9,666 nucleotides of DNA from an uncultured Ruminococcus sp. (GCA_902773045.1 CACYDE010000319.1:1-9666), one strand, 5' to 3'; counted from the first letter of the stretch, positions 1 through 6,046 are shown. Numbers and translations: made by a program. Notes: generated by a model not told the origin, from the letters alone.

Positions 1-49
1 AGATGCGCAGTAGATTTTTTCGGCAGAGCGCATAAAAACGCCGCAGGAA

Positions 50-343
50 TACTGACGTATTTCAAGGTGTTTTTGTGCACTATGACGAAAAAAAGATCAA
101 GCAGATTCGGTGCAAAGTCGTTAGACGGTCTTTGTGCGGTGTTGCCTTAAGTTGCAGACAGTGATTTATTATCTGCTCAAACTTCCCATATTCAAAATTA
201 CAATGAATGCAGAGTCTATCGTGGGTTCTCAATGTAAAGAATATTTTCGCTGTCAAATCAGGGCTTATTCTTCGAACAAAGTTTCAGCCGTCGCCAATAC
301 CCCCGCGGCGCTTTTAAAAAACTTTGACCAAGACTTCAATATA
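50..343 (+). repeat. Dispersed intergenic repeat, left copy
   Basis: This stretch has no gene I can support. Its outer end, tactgacgtatttcaagg (50-67), recurs exactly as the reverse complement at 9649-9666. Its inner end (about 311-342) matches the reverse complement of 9467-9498 at roughly three of four positions. The two stretches therefore look like divergent members of one repeat family lying in inverted orientation at the two ends of the window; this copy is about 294 nt and the other about 200 nt, with unrelated middles. The frame starting at base 1 is open to a stop at 148-150, but it has no recognisable product and could be the tail of something outside the window or chance. Seen directly: the 18-bp identity. 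Inferred: common repeat membership. Confidence 0.55.
168..254 (-). repeat. Repeat module, copy 1 (pairs with 6210-6297)
   Basis: Read on the minus strand, this 87-nt segment aligns with 6210-6297 on the plus strand at about 80 percent identity by hand, with two single-base gaps. Shared blocks include attctttacattga, gactctgcatt and aagtttgag. It lies inside the larger left-edge repeat. No coding potential is apparent, and the similarity is at nucleotide level with small indels, so a noncoding dispersed repeat is the likeliest explanation. Confidence 0.6.
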
Positions 344-371
344 TTAGCACTCGGACGTATACGAGTGCCAT
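344..371. promoter_or_regulatory. Degenerate CIRCE-like palindrome
   Basis: The left arm is a perfect CIRCE half-site (ttagcactc, 344-352). The right arm is gagtgccat (363-371), which differs from gagtgctaa at two positions, and the spacer is 10 rather than 9 nt. It lies about 37 nt upstream of the -35 box of the hrcA promoter and begins exactly where the left repeat ends. It may be a weak auxiliary HrcA site or a decayed duplicate of the operator at 446-472. Confidence 0.6.
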
Positions 372-407
372 TCATAAATAATTCAAAAAAATTATTGAAT
401 AAAACTC

Positions 408-435
408 TTGACAAATGGCAATATAAATGTATAAT
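408..435 (+). promoter_or_regulatory. Sigma-A promoter of the hrcA-grpE-dnaK operon
   Basis: A consensus -35 box TTGACA (408-413) is followed after 16 nt by a consensus -10 box TATAAT (430-435). The predicted start of transcription, about 442-443, lies immediately before the CIRCE operator. The upstream sequence (372-407) is A/T-rich with A tracts, like an UP element. Spacing is 1 nt short of the 17-nt optimum. This is the strongest promoter in the window by inspection. Confidence 0.88.
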
Positions 436-445
436 TATAGGTAGA

Positions 446-472
446 TTAGCACTCGGAAGTTAAGAGTGCTAA
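446..472. promoter_or_regulatory. CIRCE operator (HrcA binding site)
   Basis: Perfect CIRCE: TTAGCACTC (446-454), 9-nt spacer ggaagttaa (455-463), GAGTGCTAA (464-472). The element is the known target of the HrcA repressor. Its position straddling the start of transcription and within the 5' leader of hrcA fits autoregulated heat-shock control of the whole hrcA-grpE-dnaK transcript. As RNA it would also form a 9-bp stem in the leader, known in other bacteria to influence mRNA stability. Confidence 0.97.
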
Positions 473-493
473 TTCAAGAAACGGGGTGAGGAG

Positions 494-1531
494 ATGCAGC
501 TTGCACCGAGAAAACAGAAAATTCTAAAGGCTGTCGTTGAATCATATATTAAAAACGGCGAGCCGGTCGGTTCGAAGGCTATCTGCGGTTCTCCCGAGCT
601 TACGGTTTCTTCGGCGACCGTAAGAAACGAGATGGCGGAGCTTGCCGAACTCGGACTTCTGATCCAGCCTCACACCTCTGCGGGAAGGATACCTTCCGAA
701 GAAGGCTACAGACTGTATGTGACGAGTCTGATGAAAAAAAAGCGGCTGGAAAGCAGCCTTAAAGATTTGATCTACGATTCGCTGAGTTCATCGGGCGACG
801 ACCCGGAAAAGCTTTTGAGAAAAGCTTCCGAGATCGCTGCCGGTCTGACAAAAGCCGCCGTGATCTCAACGACTCCGTCTTCCGAAAATTCAAGGATCAG
901 ATGCCTTAAATTTGTTCAAACAGGAAGACAGACGTGCATGGTCGTTTTGATAACCTCATCGGGGCTTATCAAAACAAAGCTTTTCAAATGCGACTATATG
1001 GTAACGCCCGATATAATCAGGATATACGAAACAATATTCAACAGAAATATGGAAGGTTTGCCGATAAAGGGTATAACCCCTGCTTTCATTCAGACGATGG
1101 CAGTCGACATGGGAGAGCTTGCGATGCTTGTTCCGAGCGCTCTGGCTGCGATCATGGAAGCCTGCGCGGGAGTGAGCGGTTTCAGTATGGCTGTTTCGGG
1201 AAGAGTGAACCTGATGGTCGACAGTGAAAATCAGCCGAATTCGTTCAGAGATCTTACGGCGTTTCTTCATTCGGACGAAGACCTTGAATCTCTTGTCCTG
1301 AGTCTTAAAGACAAAAACAGGATAGAGATCGGTTCTGAGATCGGATACGACGTTCTCAGAGATCACAGCGTGATATCCCGGGCGTACAGCATTGAACCGT
1401 CAAGCGGCGGACTTATCGCAGCGATAGTTCCCATGAGAACAGATTATGCTTTTGCAATATCCGTTCTTGAATACACCGCCGAGTGTGTGGGAAGGCTTCT
1501 GAGAAGCCTGATGATGATCGAAAACGAATAG
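494..1531 (+). CDS. hrcA: Heat-inducible transcription repressor HrcA
   Basis: This gene encodes the 345-residue repressor of class I heat-shock genes, which binds CIRCE and whose folding depends on chaperone availability (GroEL in the best-studied cases), so chaperone titration relieves repression. Residues 1 to about 75 form the expected winged-helix DNA-binding domain, with the family motifs PRKQKILKAVVESYI, GEPVGSKAI, SSATVRNEMAELAELGLL and HTSAGRIPSEEGYRLYV. The rest is the GAF-like dimerisation region with its inserted segment; the C-terminal part includes YSIEPSSGGLIAAIVPMRTDY. Length is normal for the family. The ATG at 494 follows a G-rich Shine-Dalgarno (ggggtgag, 483-490) and lies just after CIRCE; an upstream start would cross the operator. 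It is the first gene of the operon, 29 nt before grpE, and is expected to control its own synthesis. Confidence 0.97.
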   Translation: MQLAPRKQKILKAVVESYIKNGEPVGSKAICGSPELTVSSATVRNEMAELAELGLLIQPHTSAGRIPSEEGYRLYVTSLMKKKRLESSLKDLIYDSLSSSGDDPEKLLRKASEIAAGLTKAAVISTTPSSENSRIRCLKFVQTGRQTCMVVLITSSGLIKTKLFKCDYMVTPDIIRIYETIFNRNMEGLPIKGITPAFIQTMAVDMGELAMLVPSALAAIMEACAGVSGFSMAVSGRVNLMVDSENQPNSFRDLTAFLHSDEDLESLVLSLKDKNRIEIGSEIGYDVLRDHSVISRAYSIEPSSGGLIAAIVPMRTDYAFAISVLEYTAECVGRLLRSLMMIENE

Positions 1532-1560
1532 GAATTTTACAAACGAAAGGATTGATATAA

Positions 1561-2115
1561 ATGGCAGCTAAAGACGCGGAAACCCGTCAGGAAGAAGAGA
1601 TCGTTGATTCTCCCGAAACGGAGGAAGAGGTCAAAGACGCCGAAGCCGACGAAAAAGAATCCGATGAAAGCGCTTCCAAAATAGAAGAGCTTGAAAACCG
1701 TATTAAAGACGAAAAAGAGAAACTTCTCAGAACGGCGGCCGAATATGCGAATTTCAGAAGCAGGACCGAACGCGAAAAAGCGGGGATCTACGCCAATGCG
1801 GTTTCCGACACGGTCAAAGAGCTTCTTCCGATCGCGGACAGCGTGGACAGAGCGCTTGCGGCTTCAGAGAATGCTCCCGAGGAATTCAAAAAGGGGCTTG
1901 AGATGATCTCGAATCAGCTTTCAAAGTCGTTTGAGAAACTGAACATCTCATCGTTCGGCGAGGTCGGAGAGGAATTTGATCCGGAATTACATAACGCTAT
2001 TTCGAGCGTTGACAGCGACGAGCTTGAATCCGATACGATAGCGATGGTTTATCAGAAGGGATATAAAGTAGGCGACAAGATCATAAGACACTGTATGGTA
2101 CAAACGGTAAATTGA
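1561..2115 (+). CDS. grpE: Nucleotide exchange factor GrpE
   Basis: The product (184 residues) is the cytosolic exchange factor that removes ADP from DnaK. The first 35 or so residues are very acidic and probably disordered. A long heptad-rich helix follows (about 40-75, with KIEELENRIKDEKEKLLRT and EYANFRSRTEREK), as in the paired GrpE helices. The four-helix bundle part contains LLPIADSVDRAL, and the C-terminal beta domain that contacts DnaK ends in the family signature VYQKGYKVGDKIIRHCMVQTVN-like block (residues about 163-184; note HCM where many homologues have PAM). The start is ATG 1561 with AAAGG at 1546-1550, a somewhat long 10-nt spacing. It lies 29 nt after hrcA and 53 nt before dnaK, so it is cotranscribed under CIRCE control. 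Confidence 0.96.
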   Translation: MAAKDAETRQEEEIVDSPETEEEVKDAEADEKESDESASKIEELENRIKDEKEKLLRTAAEYANFRSRTEREKAGIYANAVSDTVKELLPIADSVDRALAASENAPEEFKKGLEMISNQLSKSFEKLNISSFGEVGEEFDPELHNAISSVDSDELESDTIAMVYQKGYKVGDKIIRHCMVQTVN

Positions 2116-2116
2116 T

Positions 2117-2144
2117 TTGGTTAAATATTATTAATATATATAAT
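2117..2144 (+). promoter_or_regulatory. Possible internal promoter upstream of dnaK
   Basis: The 53-nt AT-rich gap between grpE and dnaK contains TTGGTT (2117-2122) and a consensus TATAAT (2139-2144) separated by 16 nt. Transcription would start near 2151, almost at the dnaK ribosome binding site (agaaggag, 2153-2160). The -35 match is only partial and such AT-rich gaps yield TATAAT by chance, so this is a weak call. If real, it would allow dnaK expression above that of hrcA and grpE. Confidence 0.25.
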
Positions 2145-2168
2145 TGATTTTAAGAAGGAGTAATAATT

Positions 2169-4016
2169 ATGGCTAAGACAATAGGTATAGATTTAGGTAC
2201 AACAAATTCCTGCGTTGCAGTTATCGAAGGCGGCGAGCCTGTCGTAATCGCAAACGCCGAGGGTTCAAGAACGACCCCGTCCGTAGTAGGCTTTTCAAAG
2301 ACGGGCGAACGTCTTGTGGGTCAGATCGCAAAGCGTCAGGCAGTTTCCAATCCCGCAAAAACAGTAAGCTCCATCAAGAGAGAGATGGGAACAAACTACA
2401 AGGTAAACATTGACGGAAAAAGCTATACTCCCGAAGAGATCTCCGCTATGATCCTCACAAAGCTCAAGAAGGACGCGGAAGCATATCTCGGAGAAACAGT
2501 GACTCAGGCTGTTATCACGGTTCCGGCTTACTTCACCGACGCTCAGAGACAGGCAACGAAGAACGCAGGTCAGATCGCAGGTCTTGACGTAAAGAGAATC
2601 ATCAACGAGCCTACGGCTGCCGCTCTTTCCTACGGAATCGACAAGGAAGAAGATCAGAAAGTCATGGTTTATGACCTCGGCGGAGGTACATTCGATGTTT
2701 CCATCATCGAGATGGGCGACGGCGTTCAGGAGGTTCTTGCAACTGCCGGCAACAACAGACTCGGCGGAGACGACTTTGACCAGAGAGTCATTGACTGGAT
2801 GATAAAGTCTTTCAAGGCTGAAACAGGCGTTGACCTCGGAAAAGACAAAACAACGCTCCAGAGACTTAAGGAAGCCGCAGAAAAGGCTAAGATCGAGCTT
2901 TCCGGCGTAACAAGCGCTTCGATCAATATCCCGTTCATCTGGCAGGACGAAAACGGTCCTATGCACCTTGACCTTACTCTCACAAGAGCAAAGTTCGACG
3001 AACTTACAGCCGACCTCGTTCAGAGCACAATGGGTCCCGTTAAGAGCGCGCTCAGCGACAGCGGACTTTCCATCAACGAGATCGACAAGGTTCTTATGGT
3101 AGGCGGTTCTTCGAGAATTCCGGCTGTTATCAATGCCGTTAAGAATTTCATCGGCAAAGATCCGTTCAAGGGAATCAACCCCGATGAGTGCGTTGCCATC
3201 GGCGCGGCTATTCAGGCAGGTGTTCTCGGCGGCGAGGTCGAAGGACTTCTCCTCCTTGACGTTACTCCGCTTTCACTCGGCGTTGAAACAATGGGCGGCG
3301 TAATGACAAAGATCATCGACAGAAATACAACCATCCCGACAAAGAAGAGTCAGATCTTCTCAACGGCTGCCGACAATCAGCCGCAGGTTGAGATCAATGT
3401 TCTTCAGGGTGAAAGAGAGTTTGCAAGAGACAACAAGCAGCTCGGCAGATTCATTCTCTCCGGCATCGCTCCGGCTCCGAGAGGAATTCCTCAGATCGAA
3501 GTAACTTTCGACATCGACTCCAACGGTATCGTTAACGTATCCGCAAAGGATCTCGGAACAGGCAAGGAGCAGAAAGTCACGATCACTTCCAACACAAACA
3601 TGAGCAAGGAAGACATTGAAAAGGCTGTTCAGGAAGCAGAAAAGTATGCAGCCGAGGACAAGAAGAGAAGAGAAGCCGTTGACGCTAAGAACGAAGCAGA
3701 GAGCATGGCTTACGCTGCCGAGAAGCTTATCAACGAAAACGGCGACAAGATCGACTCTTCCGACAAGAGCGACGTTGAGGCTAAGGTCGCAGCAGTCAAG
3801 AGCGCTATCGCAACAGACGACGCAGAGCAGATCAAGAGCGCAAAGGCTGATCTTGAAAAGACGATTCAGGGCGTTTCAACGAAACTCTATCAGCAGGGTA
3901 CCGCAGCGGCACAGGCTTCCGCAGAGCCGACTCCGGATATGGGCGGCGCTGATTATTCCTCAAATGACAGCGGCGACGGCAATGTTTACGACGCAGACTT
4001 CAAGGACGTTGATTAA
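2169..4016 (+). CDS. dnaK: Chaperone protein DnaK (Hsp70)
   Basis: DnaK, 615 residues, is the ATP-dependent cytosolic Hsp70 chaperone that binds exposed hydrophobic peptides, driven by DnaJ and reset by GrpE. The N-terminal ATPase domain (about 1-355) shows the phosphate-1 motif IGIDLGTTNSCVAV, the NEPTAAALSYG segment, phosphate-2 DLGGGTFDVSI and the adenosine motif VGGSSRIPAV. The interdomain linker LLLLDVTPLSLG lies near residue 360, followed by the peptide-binding beta sandwich and the alpha-helical lid; the tail ends in VYDADFKDVD. The N-terminal quadrant lacks the long insertion found in Gram-negative DnaK. The ATG at 2169 has an excellent AGAAGGAG ribosome binding site 8 nt upstream. 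Lysine codons are mostly AAG here while neighbouring genes use AAA freely, by eye, consistent with high expression. It is the last gene of the CIRCE-controlled cluster before a 695-nt gap. Confidence 0.98.
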   Translation: MAKTIGIDLGTTNSCVAVIEGGEPVVIANAEGSRTTPSVVGFSKTGERLVGQIAKRQAVSNPAKTVSSIKREMGTNYKVNIDGKSYTPEEISAMILTKLKKDAEAYLGETVTQAVITVPAYFTDAQRQATKNAGQIAGLDVKRIINEPTAAALSYGIDKEEDQKVMVYDLGGGTFDVSIIEMGDGVQEVLATAGNNRLGGDDFDQRVIDWMIKSFKAETGVDLGKDKTTLQRLKEAAEKAKIELSGVTSASINIPFIWQDENGPMHLDLTLTRAKFDELTADLVQSTMGPVKSALSDSGLSINEIDKVLMVGGSSRIPAVINAVKNFIGKDPFKGINPDECVAIGAAIQAGVLGGEVEGLLLLDVTPLSLGVETMGGVMTKIIDRNTTIPTKKSQIFSTAADNQPQVEINVLQGEREFARDNKQLGRFILSGIAPAPRGIPQIEVTFDIDSNGIVNVSAKDLGTGKEQKVTITSNTNMSKEDIEKAVQEAEKYAAEDKKRREAVDAKNEAESMAYAAEKLINENGDKIDSSDKSDVEAKVAAVKSAIATDDAEQIKSAKADLEKTIQGVSTKLYQQGTAAAQASAEPTPDMGGADYSSNDSGDGNVYDADFKDVD

Positions 4017-4024
4017 TTTTTAAA

Positions 4025-4062
4025 TACGTGAAAACAGTTTTTGATATACAAAACTTCACGTA
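4025..4062 (+). other. Hairpin immediately after dnaK
   Basis: tacgtgaa (4025-4032) pairs with ttcacgta (4055-4062), and after a 4-nt bulge gtttt (4037-4041) pairs with aaaac (4050-4054), leaving an 8-nt loop. It starts 8 nt after the dnaK stop codon. There is no T tract after it, so it is not a standard intrinsic terminator; a role in protecting the 3' end of the dnaK message is possible. Its right arm overlaps the first copy of the direct repeat at 4055-4071. Confidence 0.5.
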
Positions 4063-4071
4063 CCCGACCGG
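4055..4071 (+). repeat. 17-bp direct repeat, copy 1
   Basis: ttcacgtacccgaccgg here matches ttcatgtacccgaccgg at 4237-4253 with a single mismatch, in the same orientation 182 nt downstream. Between the two lie three further hairpins. The arrangement could mark the ends of an inserted element or repeated binding or pairing sites in an RNA; neither is proven. Confidence 0.7.
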
Positions 4072-4118
4072 AGGCTGACTTTAAAAGGAAGCTTTTAGAA
4101 ATGTTTTCCGTCGGTCTT
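4066..4118 (+). other. Stem-loop with nested hairpin in the dnaK-dnaJ gap
   Basis: gaccg (4066-4070) can pair with cggtc (4111-4115), with adjoining GG/CC pairs possible. Inside it aaaag (4083-4087) pairs with cttt t (4092-4096) around a GAAG loop. The outer stem is short, so this fold is less certain than the one at 4139-4174. It is listed because it lies between the two direct repeats and adds to the impression of a structured RNA. Confidence 0.3.
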
Positions 4119-4138
4119 ATGGTCGGTATTACGGATCA

Positions 4139-4174
4139 ATTCGCCGGGTTAAGGTAAACTTTAACTCGGCGAAT
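4139..4174 (+). other. Very strong hairpin (16-bp stem, TAAA loop)
   Basis: Positions 4139-4154 pair base for base with 4159-4174, allowing two G-T wobbles, around the four-base loop taaa (4155-4158). Arms begin attcgccggg and end ctcggcgaat. There is no T tract downstream (acgcgattg follows), so it is not an intrinsic terminator. It lies in the middle of the segment bounded by the 17-bp direct repeats. A stem this long in an intergenic region suggests either a structured RNA or a REP-like palindrome. Confidence 0.75.
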
Positions 4175-4184
4175 ACGCGATTGT

Positions 4185-4200
4185 GTCGCCGAGCGGCGAC
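4185..4200 (+). other. Short GC-rich hairpin
   Basis: gtcgcc (4185-4190) pairs perfectly with ggcgac (4195-4200) around a gagc loop, 10 nt after the long hairpin at 4139-4174. No T tract follows. It forms part of the same run of secondary structure. Confidence 0.6.
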
Positions 4201-4236
4201 GGGCAATGCGAGAAGCAGCTTTTACTATAAGTCGGA

Positions 4237-4253
4237 TTCATGTACCCGACCGG
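4237..4253 (+). repeat. 17-bp direct repeat, copy 2
   Basis: ttcatgtacccgaccgg, one mismatch from the copy at 4055-4071. It closes the hairpin-rich segment and lies 43 nt upstream of the small ORF at 4296-4475. Confidence 0.7.
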
Positions 4254-4295
4254 TAATTTGTTTGATTTTTTGATCTGAATTTATGGAGAACACTC

Positions 4296-4475
4296 ATGAT
4301 AACAATAGATACTTGGACGGTTATAAAGGTCAAGGACGATAATGTTATCGTTGAGTGCCATTTTAATAATATAAAAATGAATGTTTCATCAGAGGGACCG
4401 GGGAACTGTGATGCGGGTAATAATCTTTCACCCGAGACAGGCGGCCGGCTCTATCTTAAAGAAGAACTTAATTAA
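4296..4475 (+). CDS. Small hypothetical protein, 59 residues
   Basis: I do not recognise this product. ATG 4296 is preceded at the right distance by a GGAG Shine-Dalgarno (4285-4288, 7-nt spacing) and runs 59 codons to TAA 4473-4475. The first 30 residues alternate polar and hydrophobic positions (MITIDTWTVIKVKDDNVIVE) as in beta strands; the rest is polar with GPGNCDAGNN and ends LYLKEELN. There are two cysteines (21 and 38) and no signal peptide or membrane segment. It sits between dnaK and dnaJ on the same strand. After the stop the same frame continues LNDDNKKLFEIT to a second stop at 4512-4514, so it might be the remnant of a longer, decayed gene. It could also be chance; the ribosome binding site and plausible composition favour a real small gene. 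Confidence 0.45.
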   Translation: MITIDTWTVIKVKDDNVIVECHFNNIKMNVSSEGPGNCDAGNNLSPETGGRLYLKEELN

Positions 4476-4577
4476 CTCAATGATGATAACAAGAAATTAT
4501 TTGAAATCACCTAAAAAAGAGATATGTATACCGCAATACAAAAACTTACAGTTATATAGCCGCCAAATTCCTATTCG

Positions 4578-4604
4578 GAAATAAACTTGAAATATTTCTT
4601 TTTT
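4578..4604 (+). terminator. Weak intrinsic terminator candidate before dnaJ
   Basis: gaaata (4578-4583) pairs with tatttc (4593-4598) across a 9-nt loop, followed at once by six T residues (4599-4604). The stem has almost no GC, so it would be weak. Its position, after the small ORF and directly before the dnaJ promoter region, makes it a plausible end for upstream transcripts. Confidence 0.35.
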
Positions 4605-4605
4605 A

Positions 4606-4662
4606 ATACTTGCATTTACAGGTGAAAACTATTACAATCATATATGGTGTAAATGCAAGTAT
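4606..4662. promoter_or_regulatory. Perfect 15-bp inverted repeat upstream of dnaJ (candidate operator)
   Basis: atacttgcatttaca (4606-4620) is repeated exactly in reverse complement as tgtaaatgcaagtat (4648-4662), with a 27-nt spacer. It is unrelated to CIRCE. The left arm covers a candidate -35 and the right arm begins just after the expected start of transcription, with the -10 in the spacer, an arrangement typical of repressor sites. It could also act as an RNA or cruciform stem. The right arm ends 49 nt before the dnaJ start codon. Confidence 0.7.
4610..4638 (+). promoter_or_regulatory. Candidate dnaJ promoter
   Basis: TTGCAT (4610-4615) and TACAAT (4633-4638) are separated by 17 nt. 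The -10 matches the sigma-A consensus at five of six positions; the -35 matches only its first three bases. The predicted start near 4645 leaves a leader of about 67 nt. The long gap after dnaK makes an independent dnaJ promoter likely, and this is the best candidate I see, embedded in the inverted repeat at 4606-4662. Confidence 0.45.
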
Positions 4663-4711
4663 CAGAAAAGAAAATCCATTGCGGATAAATGTGTAAACAG
4701 GAGGGATAATC

Positions 4712-5851
4712 TTGGCTGACAAGAGAGATTACTACGAAGTTCTCGGCGTTGAAAAAACTGCGTCCGATGATGAAATAAAAAAAGCGTACAGAAAAAAAGC
4801 AAAAATGTATCACCCCGATCTTCACCCCGACGATAAAGAGGCGGAGAAAAATTTCAAGGAAGTCAACGAAGCGTATGAGGTTCTTTCCGATAAGGATAAA
4901 AAGGTGCGCTACGATCAGTACGGTCACGCCGGAGTAGATCCGAATTACGGCGGAGGCGCAGGCGGATACGGCGCTTATACGGGCGGTTTTGATGTTGATG
5001 ATATCCTCAACAGCTTCTTCGGCGGATTCGGCGGAAGACGTCAGGCTAACCCGAACGCGCCCAGAAGAGGAAACGATGTCGAAACAGTGTGCAGTATTTC
5101 TTTTGAGGAGGCTGCCAAGGGCTGCCGAAAGAAAATATCTTTCCAGAGAATAGACAACTGTGACGAATGCGACGGTTCGGGCGCAAAAAAGGGTACTTCT
5201 CCGAAAACGTGTTCTGCGTGCGGAGGTACAGGTCAGGTCAAGATCAATTCCCGTACTCCGTTCGGCGTTGTTCAGACTTCAAGGGCTTGTGACGCCTGCG
5301 GAGGAAGAGGACGCATTGTCGAGAATCCGTGCCCTCGCTGCGACGGAAAAGGAAGGATCAGAAAGACGAGAGAGGAAGAATTCAATATTCCTGCGGGTGT
5401 TGACGACGGTCAGCGTCTTTCGGTCAGCGGGAGAGGAAACGCCGGGATCAATCACGGTCCCGCGGGCGATCTCTACATAACCATCAGCGTAAGACCTCAC
5501 CCCATCTTCGAGAGAAAGGGTAATGACGTTTACTGCGAGCTGCCGCTGACTTTCGTTCAGGCGTGTCTTGGCGCGGAGGTCGTTGTTCCGACTCTTGACG
5601 GAAAAGTAACTTATAACGTCCGCGAGGGAACACAGCCCGGCGACCGCTTCAGACTTAAAGGCAGAGGTATCCAGAGCCTTAACGGAAGAGGAAAAGGCGA
5701 TCAGTACGTTACCGTCACGATCGAGGTTCCGAAGAACCTTTCAAAACGCCAGAAAGAGATCCTTCAGGAGTTTGACGGAAATTCAAGCGAAAGAAACTAT
5801 CAGAACAGAAAAGGTTTTTTTAACAAATTAAAAGAGCTTTTCGGCGAGTAA
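4712..5851 (+). CDS. dnaJ: Chaperone protein DnaJ (type I J-protein)
   Basis: DnaJ (379 residues) delivers unfolded substrates to DnaK and stimulates its ATPase. The J-domain spans about 5-70 with the essential HPD at 34-36. A Gly/Phe-rich stretch follows (about 70-110, with GGGAGGYGAYTGGF and FFGGFGG). The zinc-finger region (about 150-214) has all four CxxCxGxG repeats: CDECDGSG, CSACGGTG, CDACGGRG and CPRCDGKG, enough for two zinc ions. The C-terminal substrate-binding domains include RPHPIFERKGNDVYCELPL and a DGKV...GTQPGDRFRLKGRG block. This is a complete type I protein of normal length. It starts with TTG at 4712, supported by AGGAGGG (4699-4705) 6 nt upstream and by MADKRDYYEVLGV, the usual N terminus. 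Unusually it lies 695 nt from dnaK with its own promoter-like region, and it ends before a strong terminator. Confidence 0.97.
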   Translation: MADKRDYYEVLGVEKTASDDEIKKAYRKKAKMYHPDLHPDDKEAEKNFKEVNEAYEVLSDKDKKVRYDQYGHAGVDPNYGGGAGGYGAYTGGFDVDDILNSFFGGFGGRRQANPNAPRRGNDVETVCSISFEEAAKGCRKKISFQRIDNCDECDGSGAKKGTSPKTCSACGGTGQVKINSRTPFGVVQTSRACDACGGRGRIVENPCPRCDGKGRIRKTREEEFNIPAGVDDGQRLSVSGRGNAGINHGPAGDLYITISVRPHPIFERKGNDVYCELPLTFVQACLGAEVVVPTLDGKVTYNVREGTQPGDRFRLKGRGIQSLNGRGKGDQYVTVTIEVPKNLSKRQKEILQEFDGNSSERNYQNRKGFFNKLKELFGE

Positions 5852-5913
5852 TTATTTTTGCGCCGCATTTGTATGCGGGCGGCAGAACGATATTAACACA
5901 AAAACGTTAATTA

Positions 5914-5962
5914 GGAAGCTTATACCGATCTTGATGAAAGATCGGTATAGGTTTCCTTTTTT
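5914..5962 (+). terminator. Strong intrinsic terminator of dnaJ
   Basis: A 17-bp stem (5914-5930 with 5940-5956, two G-T wobbles, core tataccgatc/gatcggtata) closes a 9-nt loop and is followed by six T residues (5957-5962). It is 62 nt after the dnaJ stop codon. Two smaller palindromes precede it: ccgcat/atgcgg at 5863-5878 and attaac/gttaat at 5892-5911. It ends the chaperone locus and isolates the downstream gene. Confidence 0.93.
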
Positions 5963-6046
5963 ATTGTCCTGCCCCACCTCTCCCCTTCACTTAATTGTTG
6001 AGTTGTTGAAAACACATTTATAACCACTATCCACAACTTAAAAAGT

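Noticed and set aside
1..150. Open frame from the window edge as the 3' end of an upstream gene
   Set aside because: 49 codons with no recognisable motif, overlapping a repeat terminus that recurs at the other edge; it could be a gene tail but cannot be supported from this window.
134..463. Plus-strand ORF of 109 codons upstream of hrcA
   Set aside because: It runs through repeat sequence, the hrcA promoter and the CIRCE operator, has no ribosome binding site and no recognisable product.
2295..2966. Minus-strand ORF (223 codons) opposite dnaK
   Set aside because: It is the mirror frame of a highly conserved dnaK sequence, with no independent evidence of translation.
4381..4584. Plus-strand ORF of 67 codons in the dnaK-dnaJ gap
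   Set aside because: It overlaps the better supported 59-codon ORF in another frame, lacks a Shine-Dalgarno sequence and has an unlikely composition.
5863..5878. ccgcat-ttgt-atgcgg hairpin just after dnaJ as the terminator
   Set aside because: No T tract follows it; the 17-bp stem at 5914-5956 with its T run is a far better terminator.
6027..6041. DnaA-box-like 9-mers (ctatccaca here and ttatccata at 9432-9440)
   Set aside because: Each is one base off the consensus and isolated; there is no cluster of boxes or dnaA/dnaN context to suggest an origin.
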